A stretch of 64,000 nucleotides of DNA, taken from Catenuloplanes indicus (GTDB lineage Bacteria > Actinomycetota > Actinomycetes > Mycobacteriales > Micromonosporaceae). Below, piece after piece: positions 45,816-55,009 of this stretch. The DNA lies in NCBI RefSeq assembly GCF_030813715.1, contig NZ_JAUSUZ010000001.1, forward strand, positions 3,162,001 to 3,226,000, read 5' to 3'. Every line of letters starts with the position of its first letter. Positions within the stretch are counted from its first letter, which is position 1. The notes below the pieces were generated by a model. It saw only the letters and a program-made list of their open reading frames with translations. It was not told where the DNA came from and did not search any database. Position numbers and translations under genes: made by a program.

Positions 45816-48461
45816 TTACGTGGCGGTGACCGTGGACGAGCCGACGGCGTGCGCGGCCGGGTTCAGCGACAGCGTCTGTGTGCCGGACGCGGTGAGCATG
45901 ACCGGCCCGATCGTGACCAGCACGGCGGCCGTGCCGGAGCGGGTGGCGAGCAGCGTGCCGTCCGGGCCACGCAGCTGGTACGCGGTGGTGCCGGTCCCGG
46001 CCTCGACCACGAGCGTGACCGCCTGCCCGGCCACGCCGTCGAACGTGACCGCCGCGTTCTGCCCGGGCACCGTGACCGTGACGGCCGCCGGGCCGCCGCC
46101 GACCGTGACGGCCGCGGTTGCGTCCGGCGGCACCGCGTGGATCTGCACCGTCGCGGAGCCGGCCGCGGCGCCGGCCGGGTTGACCAGCACGCTGTAGACA
46201 CCGGTCACCGGCAGCGTCACGGTGTCGGCGAAGCAGGTCGCGCCGCAGGAGCCGGCCGAGGCGAGCGTGCCGCCGTCCGGGCCGCGCAGCGTCGTCGCGG
46301 CCGTGCCGAACGTGCCGCCGGTGAGCCGGACCGAGACGCGCATGCCCGCGGCACCGTGGAACGACACCACCGCGTTCTGGCCGGGCGTGCCGGTCCTCAC
46401 ACCCACGGCGTCGCCGCCGGCCTCCGCGTCCACGGCCGCGTCCAGCACGTCGAAGATCTCCGCGGTGATCCCGCCGACCGCGGCGCCCTGCGGATCGACG
46501 ACCAGCGTGTAGGTGCCGGACATGTCCGCCGTGACCGCGTCCAGGAAACAGGTGACGCCGCAGAACACCGGGTTGACCAGCCAGCTCCCGTCCGGGCGGC
46601 GCAGGCCGGCCGAGGCGGACGAGGAGCCGCCGAACGTACCGCCGCTGAGCCGGGCGGAGAGCCGCTGCCCGGCCACCGCGTCGAACACCACCGTCGCGCC
46701 CTGACCCGGCGTGCCGGTGGCGACCTGGACCGGGCCACCGCCGGGCGCGGTGTGCGCGATCGCGTCGGCCGGGACCGCGTACACCGTGACCGTGATGCCG
46801 CCGGTGTCCGCGCCCTGCGGGTCCAGCGCGATCCGGTGGACGCCGTCCGTCGCGGCCGCACCGGCGTCGAACGCGCAGCTGCTCGCGCACTGCAACAGCG
46901 CCAGGTCGACGCCGGACGGGTCGCGCAGATAGCCCGGCGCGTTGCCGAACGTACCGCCGGTCAGCTGGATGAACGTGCGGTCGCCGCGCTTGACCGCGAA
47001 GTCCGCGAACGCGTTCTGGCCCGGGACCGTCGTGGTCAGCGGCACCGGGTCGCCGCCGGGCACCGCGACCACCACCGCGTCGGCCGGTACGTCGTGCACC
47101 CGCACCGTGATCGACCCGGTGTTCGCACCGTCCGGGTCGACGTGCAGCGTGTAGCGCCCGTCCGCCGGCAGCGACCGGACGTCCAGGAAGCAGGAGACGG
47201 CGCAGGACGCGGACGCCAGCACGGTGCCGCCCGGCGCGCGCAGCGACGCGGTGGCCCGGCCCAGCGAGCCCTTCGAGAGTACGGCCGACACGTGCTGCTT
47301 CGCCGCGCCGGTGAAGACCACGGCCGCGTTCTGCCCGGCCTCGGTGACGGTCAGCGTGACCGGGTCACCGCCGGGCACCACGACGGCCAGCACGTCCGGC
47401 GCGGAGACCGTGATCGTGACGACCGCGGTGCCGGTCTGCGCGCCGGTCGGGTCGAGCAGCACGGTGTGCGTGCCGGACGTGGTCAGCGGCACGCCGGTCA
47501 GCGCGCAGTTGCGGGTGCAGTCGCCGCTCACCAGCATCTCGCCCTTCGGCCCGTGCAGCGAGATGCGCCCGGTGGTGAAGCCGCTCTCGGTGACCGCGAC
47601 CGTGACCTTGGCGCCGGCGTCCGCGTCGAACAGCACGCGCGCGTTCTGCCCCGGCGCCGTGGTGGTGACCGGCGCCGGCTTGCCGATCCCGGTGACCGCC
47701 TCGACATCCGCCGGCACGTCCAGCACCTGCGCGGTCAGCGAACCGGTCCGCACACCGGACGGGCTGAGCAGCAGCCGGTGCTCGCCGTCCGCGCGCAGCA
47801 CGGTGGCGTCGATGTCGCACGGCACGTCACACACGCCGCCGCCGAGCGAGACACCCGCCGGATCCAGCAGGTACGCAGTGATCGAGCCGACCGTGCCGGC
47901 GCTGACCCGGGTGAAGACCCGCTGCCCGGCCCGCCCCCTGAACGCCAGGTACGCGTTCTGGCCCGGCGCGTCCGTGCTGATTGTGGTGGCCGGCCCGCCG
48001 ATCGTGTAGCCCGCGACCACGTCCGGCGGCACGTCGTGCAGCCGCACCGTGGCCACGCCGTAGGACGACTGCGACGCGTCGAGATACACCGAGTACCGCC
48101 CGGACGCGGTCAGATCCGCGGTGTCCAGCACACACTCCACACCGTTGGCGCAGGAGACCTGGCGCAGCGTGGCGCCGGTGGTGTCGCGCAGATAGACCCA
48201 CATGCCGCCGAGCCGGATGTCGGTGATCTCGACCAGCGCCCGCTGCCCCGCCTCGGCCGGGAACGACACGATCGCGTCCTGCCCCGGCTCCACCGTGCGG
48301 ACCGTGACCGGATCACCGCCGAGCTTCGCGGTCACCTCGACCGCACCGGCCGCGGCGGACGCGGCCTGGGTACCGAGCCCGAGCAGCACCAGCACGGCCG
48401 CGGTCAGCGCGACCCCCCGCCGGCGACGCTGCCGGAGCCTGTGTCTTCCGTGGTGACGCAC
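45816..48461 (-). CDS. Secreted protein of eight tandem ~105-residue repeats with cysteine pairs
   Basis: 881 aa, GTG start, signal peptide ending SAAA (~residue 38). The rest is eight head-to-tail repeats. Each begins GGDPV-like and has PGQNAxVxF, then GTFG, a LRxPxG turn, a close cysteine pair (CDVPC, CTRNC, CAVSC, CASSC, CGVTC, CGATC; the first is CANGVEC), GxYxLxVDPxGxxxG and VxVHDVPxD. The eighth lacks the cysteines. This resembles bacterial pre-peptidase C-terminal/PPC-type beta-sandwich domains, an inference from pattern only. No membrane anchor or sortase signal is seen, so it is probably a secreted or loosely attached multi-domain binding protein. A repeated, disulphide-stabilised architecture is directly visible. 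Confidence 0.85.
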   Translation of the reverse strand: MRHHGRHRLRQRRRRGVALTAAVLVLLGLGTQAASAAAGAVEVTAKLGGDPVTVRTVEPGQDAIVSFPAEAGQRALVEITDIRLGGMWVYLRDTTGATLRQVSCANGVECVLDTADLTASGRYSVYLDASQSSYGVATVRLHDVPPDVVAGYTIGGPATTISTDAPGQNAYLAFRGRAGQRVFTRVSAGTVGSITAYLLDPAGVSLGGGVCDVPCDIDATVLRADGEHRLLLSPSGVRTGSLTAQVLDVPADVEAVTGIGKPAPVTTTAPGQNARVLFDADAGAKVTVAVTESGFTTGRISLHGPKGEMLVSGDCTRNCALTGVPLTTSGTHTVLLDPTGAQTGTAVVTITVSAPDVLAVVVPGGDPVTLTVTEAGQNAAVVFTGAAKQHVSAVLSKGSLGRATASLRAPGGTVLASASCAVSCFLDVRSLPADGRYTLHVDPDGANTGSITVRVHDVPADAVVVAVPGGDPVPLTTTVPGQNAFADFAVKRGDRTFIQLTGGTFGNAPGYLRDPSGVDLALLQCASSCAFDAGAAATDGVHRIALDPQGADTGGITVTVYAVPADAIAHTAPGGGPVQVATGTPGQGATVVFDAVAGQRLSARLSGGTFGGSSSASAGLRRPDGSWLVNPVFCGVTCFLDAVTADMSGTYTLVVDPQGAAVGGITAEIFDVLDAAVDAEAGGDAVGVRTGTPGQNAVVSFHGAAGMRVSVRLTGGTFGTAATTLRGPDGGTLASAGSCGATCFADTVTLPVTGVYSVLVNPAGAAAGSATVQIHAVPPDATAAVTVGGGPAAVTVTVPGQNAAVTFDGVAGQAVTLVVEAGTGTTAYQLRGPDGTLLATRSGTAAVLVTIGPVMLTASGTQTLSLNPAAHAVGSSTVTAT

Positions 48462-49063
48462 GTCTACCCCTGACGGCCGAGCAGGTGGATTGCCAGCAAG
48501 CTAGTACACCCACCGTCCACACACACCTGCCGGTTTTCGCACCTCCGCGGCCGACCTGCGGCTATGTCCGTCGATGCCGGTCAACTGTGCCGGAACGGCC
48601 GCGCGCACCGGGGCGATCGGGGGATCACGGTGGTGGCCGAACGTCGTACCCCGGGCGGTCGCGCGGTCCGCACACCCGCGGTGCCGAACCGGCCTACGTA
48701 GCCGGCCAGGTGCGCTACCTGTCCGGAATTTCCGGACAAGGCCCTTGGGCGCCGCGGCTGGTGATCGCATCCGCCGCGGGTCCGAAGGCTGAGCAGCGTC
48801 GTTCACTGGCGGCTGCACTCCCCGTGTGGGGCGATATCGCGATATTTCGGGCGTGGAGCGCCCGTTGCCGTAAGCAAAGCCGGACACCGCAGCAGGCCGG
48901 GTGCCGCAACCGAGCCGGATGCCGCAGCAGAGCCGGGTGGCCCGATCGGCTTGCGCCGGGAGAGGCCTCTGGGGACATTCCGGACAGGCGCGTCCGGCAC
49001 CGCCCACGCGATCGCGAGGCGCGTGCCCGGCGGTGGGAGCCGCACGGGTTTTCGGGACGCCGC
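48462..49063. other. Long gene-free region upstream of the repeat protein
   Basis: ~600 bp without a credible gene on either strand. It contains a 19-bp palindrome (48720-48738), the palindromic core ATATCGCGATAT near 48834-48845, and about four imperfect 17-18-bp direct repeats with AGCCGG...CCGCAGC at 48878-48940. Possible small frames here have no ribosome site or recognisable product. Confidence 0.6.
48720..48738. promoter_or_regulatory. 19-bp perfect palindrome in the gene-free region
   Basis: TGTCCGGAA-T-TTCCGGACA, 259 bp upstream of the repeat-protein start. It is operator-like, or a short hairpin. The regulator is unknown. Confidence 0.45.
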
Positions 49064-49153
49064 GGAACCGGCAGGGAGGCCGCCTGCGGCCGACCGGTGC
49101 CCGCGGGAGCATGCGGAAACCGGCCACGACGGAAGCGGGAAAATGGCGATTCT
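49064..49153 (-). repeat. Dispersed ~88-bp intergenic repeat, copy C
   Basis: Homologous to copies A and B. The GAGCGCCAGCGAC block is replaced by GCCGCCTGCGGCC, while GCCCGCGGGAGCATGCGG and GGAAGCGGGAAAATGG are kept. It lies 36 bases after the stop of glyS (minus strand), in the same orientation relative to the gene as the other copies. Confidence 0.8.
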
Positions 49154-49189
49154 CCGCTCCGTAACCCGTCGTGGCCGGCTTTGGCGAGG

Positions 49190-50569
49190 TCAGCAGCCGG
49201 GGAGGCGCTCGATCAGGTAGGTCTCGATCCGGTCGAGGGAGACGCGCTCCTGCTGCATGGTGTCGCGATTGCGGACCGTGACCGCGTTGTCCTGGAGCGT
49301 GTCGAAGTCGACCGTGACGCAGAACGGCGTGCCGATCTCGTCCTGGCGGCGGTAGCGGCGGCCGATGGCCTGGGAGTCATCGAACTCGACGACCCAGCGC
49401 TTACGCAGCGTGGCGGACAGCTCCTTGGCCTTCGGCGAGAGTTCCGGGTTGCGGGACAGCGGCAGCACCGCGACCTTGACCGGCGCGAGGCGCGGGTCGA
49501 AGCGCATGACCGTGCGGGTGTCCATGCCGCCCTTGGTGTTCGGCGCCTGGTCCTCGTCGTACGCCTCGAGCAGGAACGCGAGCACCGCGCGGGTGAGGCC
49601 GGCGGCCGGCTCGATCACGTACGGCGTCCAGCGCTCCTTCTTCTCCTGGTCGAAGTAGGAGAGATCGACGCCGGAGTGCTTGCTGTGCGTGGTCAGGTCG
49701 AAGTCGGTACGGTTCGCCACGCCCTCGAGCTCGGAGAACTCGGTGCCGCCGAACATGAAGCGGTACTCGATGTCGACCGTGCGCTTCGAGTAGTGGGAGA
49801 GCTTCTCCTTCGGGTGCTCGTAGAAGCGCAGGTTCGACTCGGAGAGGCCCAGGTCGAGGTACCAGTTCCAGCGCTCCTGCAGCCAGTACTCGTGCCACTG
49901 CTCGTCCTCGCCGGGCTGGCAGAAGAACTCCATCTCCATCTGCTCGAACTCGCGCGTCCGGAAGATGAAGTTGCCCGGCGTGATCTCGTTGCGGAACGAC
50001 TTGCCGGTCTGCGCGATGCCGAACGGCGGCTTCTTGCGCGCGGCGGTCATCACGTTCGCGAAGTTCACGAAGATGCCCTGCGCGGTCTCCGGGCGCAGGT
50101 AGTGCAGGCCCTCGTCCGACTCGACGGCACCGAGGAACGTCTTCATCAGGCCGTTGAACATGCGCGGCGCGCTGAACGTGCCCTTGTTGCCACAGTTCGG
50201 GCAGTTGAGCTCGCTCAGGTCGGTGGGCGTACGGCCGTGCTTGGCCTCGAACGCCTCCTCCAGGTGGTCGGCCCGGAAGCGCTTGTGGCAGGACTGGCAC
50301 TCGGTCAGCGGGTCGACGAACGCCTCCAGGTGGCCGGAGGCGGCCCAGACGTCCTTGGCCAGGATCACCGCGGAGTCGAGGCCGACGACGTCGTCCCGCT
50401 GCTGGACCATGGTCTTCCACCACTGGCGGCGGACGTTCTCCTTCAGCTCGACGCCGAGCGGACCGTAGTCCCAGGCCGACCTCGTACCGCCGTAGATCTC
50501 GCTGGACGGGAAGACGAAGCCCCGGCGCTTGGCGAGGCTGACAACGGAGTCAATGCGATCGGCGGCCAT
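49190..50569 (-). CDS. glyS: Glycyl-tRNA synthetase (single-chain, alpha2 type)
   Basis: 459 aa. Class II motifs: [38 protein letters not shown] at the N-terminus, motif 2 [58 protein letters not shown] and motif 3 [22 protein letters not shown] zinc-binding insertion is visible (CQSCHKRF...CPNCGNKG). Essential enzyme of translation, usual length. Single gene; the dispersed repeat lies downstream. Confidence 0.97.
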   Translation of the reverse strand: MAADRIDSVVSLAKRRGFVFPSSEIYGGTRSAWDYGPLGVELKENVRRQWWKTMVQQRDDVVGLDSAVILAKDVWAASGHLEAFVDPLTECQSCHKRFRADHLEEAFEAKHGRTPTDLSELNCPNCGNKGTFSAPRMFNGLMKTFLGAVESDEGLHYLRPETAQGIFVNFANVMTAARKKPPFGIAQTGKSFRNEITPGNFIFRTREFEQMEMEFFCQPGEDEQWHEYWLQERWNWYLDLGLSESNLRFYEHPKEKLSHYSKRTVDIEYRFMFGGTEFSELEGVANRTDFDLTTHSKHSGVDLSYFDQEKKERWTPYVIEPAAGLTRAVLAFLLEAYDEDQAPNTKGGMDTRTVMRFDPRLAPVKVAVLPLSRNPELSPKAKELSATLRKRWVVEFDDSQAIGRRYRRQDEIGTPFCVTVDFDTLQDNAVTVRNRDTMQQERVSLDRIETYLIERLPGC

Positions 50570-50637
50570 GATTTCCTTCTACGCCGGCTGGCGGTCGGCG
50601 CTTTGAATAGGTGACGTCGGTGCGGAACCGTTAGAGG

Positions 50638-51252
50638 TTACCCCTGGGTTCCGCAGACTTCGAGCTGAGCCGTGCTCGTGTCCTGTACCAGGATGTACTG
50701 CACCGTGACCTGCTGACCACCGGAATACGTCAGCTGCGCCGGCATCAGCAGTTCAGTCTGGTACGGGTCGAGTTCGCCCAGCTCGTACGACGAGATCACC
50801 GGCCGGCCGTCCATCGAGTCGATGAACTGGCGACGGGTCTGGCCGGCCTGCTCCTGGTCGCACAGGTAGCTGTAGGCGAGCGAGTAGTCCTCGTCCGCGA
50901 GCGCGTCGAGGTACTCCCCCACCTGGGCCTGCGCCTGCTCGGTGAGCGCCTGCGTGGTGGTCAGGCCGATGCCGATCGCCGCGATCGTGCCGCCACCGCA
51001 GCAGAGCGCCACGACGGCCGCGACGATGCCGACACCGAGCCAGATGCGGCCGGCCCGGCCCTCGACCGGCGGCGCGGGGAACGGCGGCGCCACACCGGGG
51101 CCGGGCGGCGGCGGCGACGCGACGCGCGGTGCCGGCTGGGGAGGTGCCGCCTGGGGCGGTGCTGCCTGGGAAGGCGCCGGCTGGGGCGGTGCCGCCTGGG
51201 GCGGTGTCGGCTCACCGGGCGTCGGCACGGCGTCGGGTCCGGCGAGGCTCAT
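50638..51252 (-). CDS. Single-pass membrane protein with Pro-rich N-terminus
   Basis: 204 aa. Residues 1-65 are Pro/Ala/Gln repeats (PPQAAPPQPAPSQAAPPQ). A membrane helix follows (about 70-98, IWLGVGIVAAVVALCCGGGTIAAIGIGL), then a ~105-residue outside domain with ALADEDYSLAYSYLCDQEQAGQTRRQFIDSM and a final Cys, probably a disulphide-stabilised DUF4878/NTF2-like fold (inference). Common actinobacterial architecture of unknown function. It is upstream of glyS on the same strand with a 68-bp gap. Confidence 0.78.
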   Translation of the reverse strand: MSLAGPDAVPTPGEPTPPQAAPPQPAPSQAAPPQAAPPQPAPRVASPPPPGPGVAPPFPAPPVEGRAGRIWLGVGIVAAVVALCCGGGTIAAIGIGLTTTQALTEQAQAQVGEYLDALADEDYSLAYSYLCDQEQAGQTRRQFIDSMDGRPVISSYELGELDPYQTELLMPAQLTYSGGQQVTVQYILVQDTSTAQLEVCGTQG

Positions 51253-51275
51253 GGGGTCAACATTAATCGCTCGAT

Positions 51276-51617
51276 CTAGCGATGCGGGTGCGTGGCCCGA
51301 TCACTGCCGGCCACCCGCACCTCGCCGCCCGGCTCCGCGGTCGCCAGCTCCTCGAACGCGGACGGCTCGTCGATCGACTCGGCCATCAGCGGCACCGCGG
51401 CGATCTTGACGTCGAAGTCGCTCAGCGCACGCCGGTAGGAGCCCACCGACTCCCACTCGGTGACCAGGCTCCAGTGCGCCGGGTCGTCCAGCGCGCGGGT
51501 GAGCCGTCCGGCCGTGTAGCCCGGCCGCGCGGCCAGTGCCGCGAGTGCCGCGCGCCCCCGCTCCGCGAAGCGGTCGGCCGCGTCCTCGGCCACGACGAAG
51601 CGGTTGATGACTAGCAC
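51276..51617 (-). CDS. Antibiotic biosynthesis monooxygenase-like (ABM) protein
   Basis: 113 aa from the GTG at 51617, with GAGGGG upstream; the longer frame is unsupported. VLVINRFVVAEDAADRFAERGRAALAALAARPGYTAGRLTRALDDPAHWSLVTEWESVGSYRRALSDFDVKI matches the ferredoxin-like ABM fold (strand-helix-strand, W and Y of the core). Members are small cofactor-free monooxygenases or haem-handling proteins; the substrate is unknown. It is divergent from a small membrane-protein gene. Confidence 0.82.
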   Translation of the reverse strand: MLVINRFVVAEDAADRFAERGRAALAALAARPGYTAGRLTRALDDPAHWSLVTEWESVGSYRRALSDFDVKIAAVPLMAESIDEPSAFEELATAEPGGEVRVAGSDRATHPHR

Positions 51618-51678
51618 CGGCGGATCCCCTCGGCCGACAATCGAAACCCCCATACGGTACGACGAGAGCGAGATCCCC

Positions 51679-51903
51679 GTGTCCCGGCTGAACCCGACCG
51701 GCGTGTTCCTCGCCACGCTGCTGGTGGTGCTCCTCGGCCTGCTGATCCCCGGCCCGGCCGGCGGCGTGCTCCTGCTGCTGCTCACGGCCGCCGTGATCGC
51801 GCTGGCCGCGGCGGTCTGGCGGGCCACCCCGGCGGCGCTGCGCCCGGTCCGGGTCGTGATGATCGCGCTGCTGCTCGCGGCCGCGATCTGGAAGCTGGTC
51901 TGA
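51679..51903 (+). CDS. Small two- or three-helix membrane protein
   Basis: 74 aa from the GTG at 51679. Almost entirely hydrophobic: TGVFLATLLVVLLGLLI, GVLLLLLTAAVIALAAAVW and VRVVMIALLLAAAIWKL. It resembles the small DUF6703-type membrane proteins of actinomycetes, a tentative match. It lies just before the zinc operon but ends 20 bp upstream of its promoter, so it is probably a separate transcript. Confidence 0.7.
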   Translation: MSRLNPTGVFLATLLVVLLGLLIPGPAGGVLLLLLTAAVIALAAAVWRATPAALRPVRVVMIALLLAAAIWKLV

Positions 51904-51923
51904 TCTCATGCATCCATGCGTCT

Positions 51924-51966
51924 TTGACAATGATTTCCACACTCCGGACAGTGGAAATCATGTCAA
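51924..51966 (+). promoter_or_regulatory. znuA promoter with two Zur-box-like sites
   Basis: A long inverted repeat (51924-51940 and 51951-51966, one-base bulge, 10-bp spacer) holds two 7-1-7 sites, TGACAATGATTTCCA (51925-51939) and TGGAAATCATGTCAA (51952-51966), close to the Zur box of actinobacteria. A perfect -35 TTGACA (51924-51929) lies inside the first and a weak -10 GACAGT (51947-51952) follows at 17 bp. Transcription would start at or next to the ATG at 51960, giving a leaderless mRNA. Confidence 0.75.
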
Positions 51967-52967
51967 GCAGCAACACCCCCGGCTTCCGGACATCTAAGAT
52001 ATTTCGCCCGCGTCTGGCCGCCGTCGCCGCCACCGCGCTGCTCGGTGCCACGGCGCTGACCGCGTGCGGCGACGACAGTGGCGCGGCCGCGTCGGCCGGC
52101 GACAAGCTCGGCGTGGTCGCCGCGTTCTACCCGCTGCAGTTCGTCGCGGAGCGCGTCGGCGGCGACGCGGTCTCCGTCACCAACCTGGTCAAGCCCGGCG
52201 CCGAGCCGCACGACCTGGAGCTGAACCCGCAGCAGGTCGGCCAGCTCACGGACGCACAGCTGGTGGTCTACCTGAAGGGCTTCCAGCCGGCCGTGGACGA
52301 GGCGATCACGCAGAACAACGCGGCCCGCTCGTTCGACGCGAGCACCGCCGTGCCGCTGCTGTCCGGTTCCGAGCACGCTCACGAGCACGAGGGTGAGGCC
52401 GAGGAGGAGCACGCGGAAGAGGAGGAGCACGCGGAAGAGGAGGAGGGCGGCACCGACCCGCACCTCTGGCTCGACCCGACTCGGCTGGCCACGGTCGCGG
52501 ACGCGGTCGCGGGCAAGCTCGCCGAGGCCGACCCGGACCACGCCGCGGACTACACCGCACGGGCCGCCGCGCTGCGCACCGAGCTGACCGCGCTGGACAC
52601 TGAGTTCAGCACCGGCCTGCAGACCTGCGAGCGCCGGGAGATCGTGACCAGCCACACCGCGTTCGCCTACCTGGCCGACCGCTACAAGCTGGAGCAGATC
52701 GGCATCTCCGGCATATCCACCGAGGACGAGCCGTCCCCGCAGCGCCTTGCCGAGGTCGCCGCGGAGGCGAAGGAGCACGGCGCCACCACGATCTTCTTCG
52801 AGACGCTGGTCAGCCCGAAGCTCGCCGAGACGATCGCGCAGGAGGTCGGCGCGAAGGCCGAGGTGCTGGACCCGCTGGAGGGCCTGGCCGACGGCGCGAC
52901 CGGGGACTACTTCACCGTCATGAGGACGAATCTGGCGTCGCTGAAGACCGCACTAAGCTGCTCCTGA
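51960..52967 (+). CDS. znuA: Zinc ABC transporter substrate-binding lipoprotein
   Basis: 335 aa from the ATG at 51960. Starts further upstream fall inside the promoter and are rejected. Lipobox LTAC with Cys36. Zinc ligands of cluster A-I proteins: [31 protein letters not shown] and, at the end, [14 protein letters not shown]. Between the first two is a His/Glu-rich loop ([20 protein letters not shown]), typical of zinc rather than manganese binders. It captures zinc outside the membrane and delivers it to ZnuB. First gene of a five-gene operon ending in zur; the stop overlaps the znuC ATG. Confidence 0.95.
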   Translation: MSSSNTPGFRTSKIFRPRLAAVAATALLGATALTACGDDSGAAASAGDKLGVVAAFYPLQFVAERVGGDAVSVTNLVKPGAEPHDLELNPQQVGQLTDAQLVVYLKGFQPAVDEAITQNNAARSFDASTAVPLLSGSEHAHEHEGEAEEEHAEEEEHAEEEEGGTDPHLWLDPTRLATVADAVAGKLAEADPDHAADYTARAAALRTELTALDTEFSTGLQTCERREIVTSHTAFAYLADRYKLEQIGISGISTEDEPSPQRLAEVAAEAKEHGATTIFFETLVSPKLAETIAQEVGAKAEVLDPLEGLADGATGDYFTVMRTNLASLKTALSCS

Positions 52968-53740
52968 TGGACATCGTCTCGGTTGCGCACGGGGTGGTCG
53001 GCTACGACGGCCGCCCCGTGCTCCGTGACGTCTCGCTGACGGTCTCCGCCGGTGAGGTCGTCGCGGTGCTCGGTGCGAACGGCTCCGGCAAGTCAACGTT
53101 GATCCGCACGATCCTCGGCCTGGTCCCGCTGTCCGGCGGGACCGTTTCGCTGTTCGGGACGCCGCAGCGGCGCTTCCGGCAGTGGCACCGGGTCGGTTAC
53201 GTGCCGCAGCGCCTGGACGCCGGTGGCGGCGTGCCCGCGACCGTGGGCGAGGTGGTGGCGTCCGGACGGCTGGCCCGGCGCGGCATCCTCCGGCCGCCGG
53301 GTGCGGCCGACCGGGCAGCGGTCGCGGCCGCGCTCGAGTCCGTCGGGCTGACCGGCCGCGCCAAGGACCCGGTGGCCACGCTCTCCGGCGGGCAGCAGCA
53401 GCGCACGCTGATCGCCCGGGCGCTGGCCGGCGAGCCGGAACTGCTGGTGCTGGACGAGCCGACCGCGGGCGTGGACTCGGCCAGCCAGGTCGCGTTCGCG
53501 GACGCGCTCGCCGGGTTCCTGCACACCGGCGGCACCGTACTGCTGGTCGCGCACGAGCTGGGCCCGCTGCAACCGCTGATCCAGCGCGCGGTGGTGGTAC
53601 ACGACGGGCGGATCGCGTACGACGGGCCGGACCTCCCGGCACCGGCCGGGCACCACGCGGACGCCGGGCACGACCATCAGCACCAGCACTGCGCCGAGGA
53701 TTCGAGCCTGGCGATCGTCCGGGGAGCGGTGGACGGGTGA
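52967..53740 (+). CDS. znuC: Zinc ABC transporter ATPase
   Basis: 257 aa. Walker [11 protein letters not shown]-loop YVPQRLD, signature LSGGQQQRT, Walker [13 protein letters not shown] and switch VAHELG are intact. The C-terminal tail [18 protein letters not shown] is His-rich, an unusual addition that may bind zinc and tune activity. The start overlaps the znuA stop (TGATG) and its TGA overlaps the znuB GTG. Confidence 0.94.
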   Translation: MDIVSVAHGVVGYDGRPVLRDVSLTVSAGEVVAVLGANGSGKSTLIRTILGLVPLSGGTVSLFGTPQRRFRQWHRVGYVPQRLDAGGGVPATVGEVVASGRLARRGILRPPGAADRAAVAAALESVGLTGRAKDPVATLSGGQQQRTLIARALAGEPELLVLDEPTAGVDSASQVAFADALAGFLHTGGTVLLVAHELGPLQPLIQRAVVVHDGRIAYDGPDLPAPAGHHADAGHDHQHQHCAEDSSLAIVRGAVDG

Positions 53741-54612
53741 ACCTGTTCCAGTACGACTTCATGATCCGCGCGCTGATCGGCGCGCTGGTGATCGGTCTGA
53801 CCGCGCCCGCGCTCGGCATCTACCTGGTGCAGCGCAAGCTGTCCCTGATCGGCGACGGCATCGGGCACGTGGCGCTGACCGGCGTCGGCGTCGGCCTGCT
53901 CACCGGCCAGTCGCCGGTGCTCACCGCCGTGCTCGTGGCCGCGATCGGCGCGATCGGCGTCGAGCTGGTCCGCGAGCGCGGCCGCACCTCCGGCGACCTG
54001 GCGCTGGCCGTGCTGTTCTACGGCGGCATCGCGGGCGGCGTCGTGCTGGTCGGCCTCTCTCCCACCGGCACCGGGAACAGCCTCACCGCGTACCTGTTCG
54101 GCAGCCTGACCACCACCTCGGCGAGCGACCTGACCGTGATCGTGGTGCTCGGCCTAGCGGTGCTGGTCACCATGGTCGCGCTGCGCCCGGCGCTGTTCGC
54201 GGTCTGCCACGACGAGGAGTACGCGCGCGTCTCCGGTCTCCCGGTCCGCGCGCTCAACCTGCTGCTCGCCGCGACCACCGCGGTCACCGTCACGATCGCG
54301 ATGCGCGCGGTCGGGCTGCTGCTGGTCAGCGCGCTGATGGTGGTCCCGGTCGCGGCCGCGCAACAGATCACCCGCGGCTTCCGGGCCACGATGGCGCTCG
54401 CCATGCTGATCGGCGTGGCCTCGGCCGGCGCCGGTGTCACCCTCGCGGGGGAGGCGAACACCGCGCTCGGCGCCACGATCGTGCTGCTCACCATCACGGT
54501 CTTCCTCGGCCTGGCGATCGGCGCGGGCGTGTGGCGCCTGGTCCGCCGCCGGATGATCCCGGCCGCCCCGGTCAGCACCCCCGAACCTCCGGACGTGGTC
54601 CTCAACCACTGA
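53737..54612 (+). CDS. znuB: Zinc ABC transporter permease
   Basis: 291 aa from the GTG at 53737, overlapping the znuC stop by 4 bp. About eight to nine helices of the ABC-3 family: [124 protein letters not shown]. It forms the zinc channel in the membrane. Confidence 0.94.
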   Translation: MNLFQYDFMIRALIGALVIGLTAPALGIYLVQRKLSLIGDGIGHVALTGVGVGLLTGQSPVLTAVLVAAIGAIGVELVRERGRTSGDLALAVLFYGGIAGGVVLVGLSPTGTGNSLTAYLFGSLTTTSASDLTVIVVLGLAVLVTMVALRPALFAVCHDEEYARVSGLPVRALNLLLAATTAVTVTIAMRAVGLLLVSALMVVPVAAAQQITRGFRATMALAMLIGVASAGAGVTLAGEANTALGATIVLLTITVFLGLAIGAGVWRLVRRRMIPAAPVSTPEPPDVVLNH

Positions 54613-54628
54613 GTTGTACGGTTGCTGG

Positions 54629-55009
54629 GTGACCAGCGCGACGGGGTACGGAGCCTACGAGGCCGCAAGCGAACTTCTCCGTGCCCTCTCCGCGCCGATC
54701 CGCGTCGCGATCGTCACCGAGCTGGCCAAGGGTGAGCAGTGCGTGCACGACCTGGTGGAGACGCTGGGCGCACCACAGCCGCTGGTCTCCCAGCACCTGC
54801 GCGTGCTGCGCGGTGCCGGGGTCGTGCGCGGTTCCCGGCGGGGCCGGGAGATCGCCTACGTGCTCGTCGACGAGCACATCGCGCACATCGTGGCGGACGC
54901 GGTGAGCCACGCCGGCGAGTCCGGCGCCACCGTGGTCACGAAACGAACCCCCGCTTCCGCTTCGGTGCATGACCACGCCGCGCCCACGCCCGCCGGAGAC
55001 TCCCGATGA
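54629..55009 (+). CDS. ArsR/SmtB-family metal-sensing repressor
   Basis: 126 aa, GTG start. One winged-helix domain: ASELLRALSAPIRVAIVTELAKGEQCVHDLVETLGAPQPLVSQHLRVLRGAGVVRGSRRGREIAYVLVDEHIAHIVADAVSH. The C-terminal DEHIAHIVADAVSH supplies Asp/His ligands like the alpha-5 zinc site of SmtB/CzrA. It lies between znuB and zur, with an ATGA overlap to zur, the same arsR-zur order known from mycobacteria (smtB-furB). It probably represses zinc-export or storage genes or this operon. Confidence 0.9.
   Translation: MTSATGYGAYEAASELLRALSAPIRVAIVTELAKGEQCVHDLVETLGAPQPLVSQHLRVLRGAGVVRGSRRGREIAYVLVDEHIAHIVADAVSHAGESGATVVTKRTPASASVHDHAAPTPAGDSR

Noticed and set aside
48574-49187. Small frames on both strands in the gene-free region and over repeat copy C
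   Set aside because: They lack ribosome sites, and part of the reading comes from the dispersed repeat, which yields similar false frames at the other two copies.
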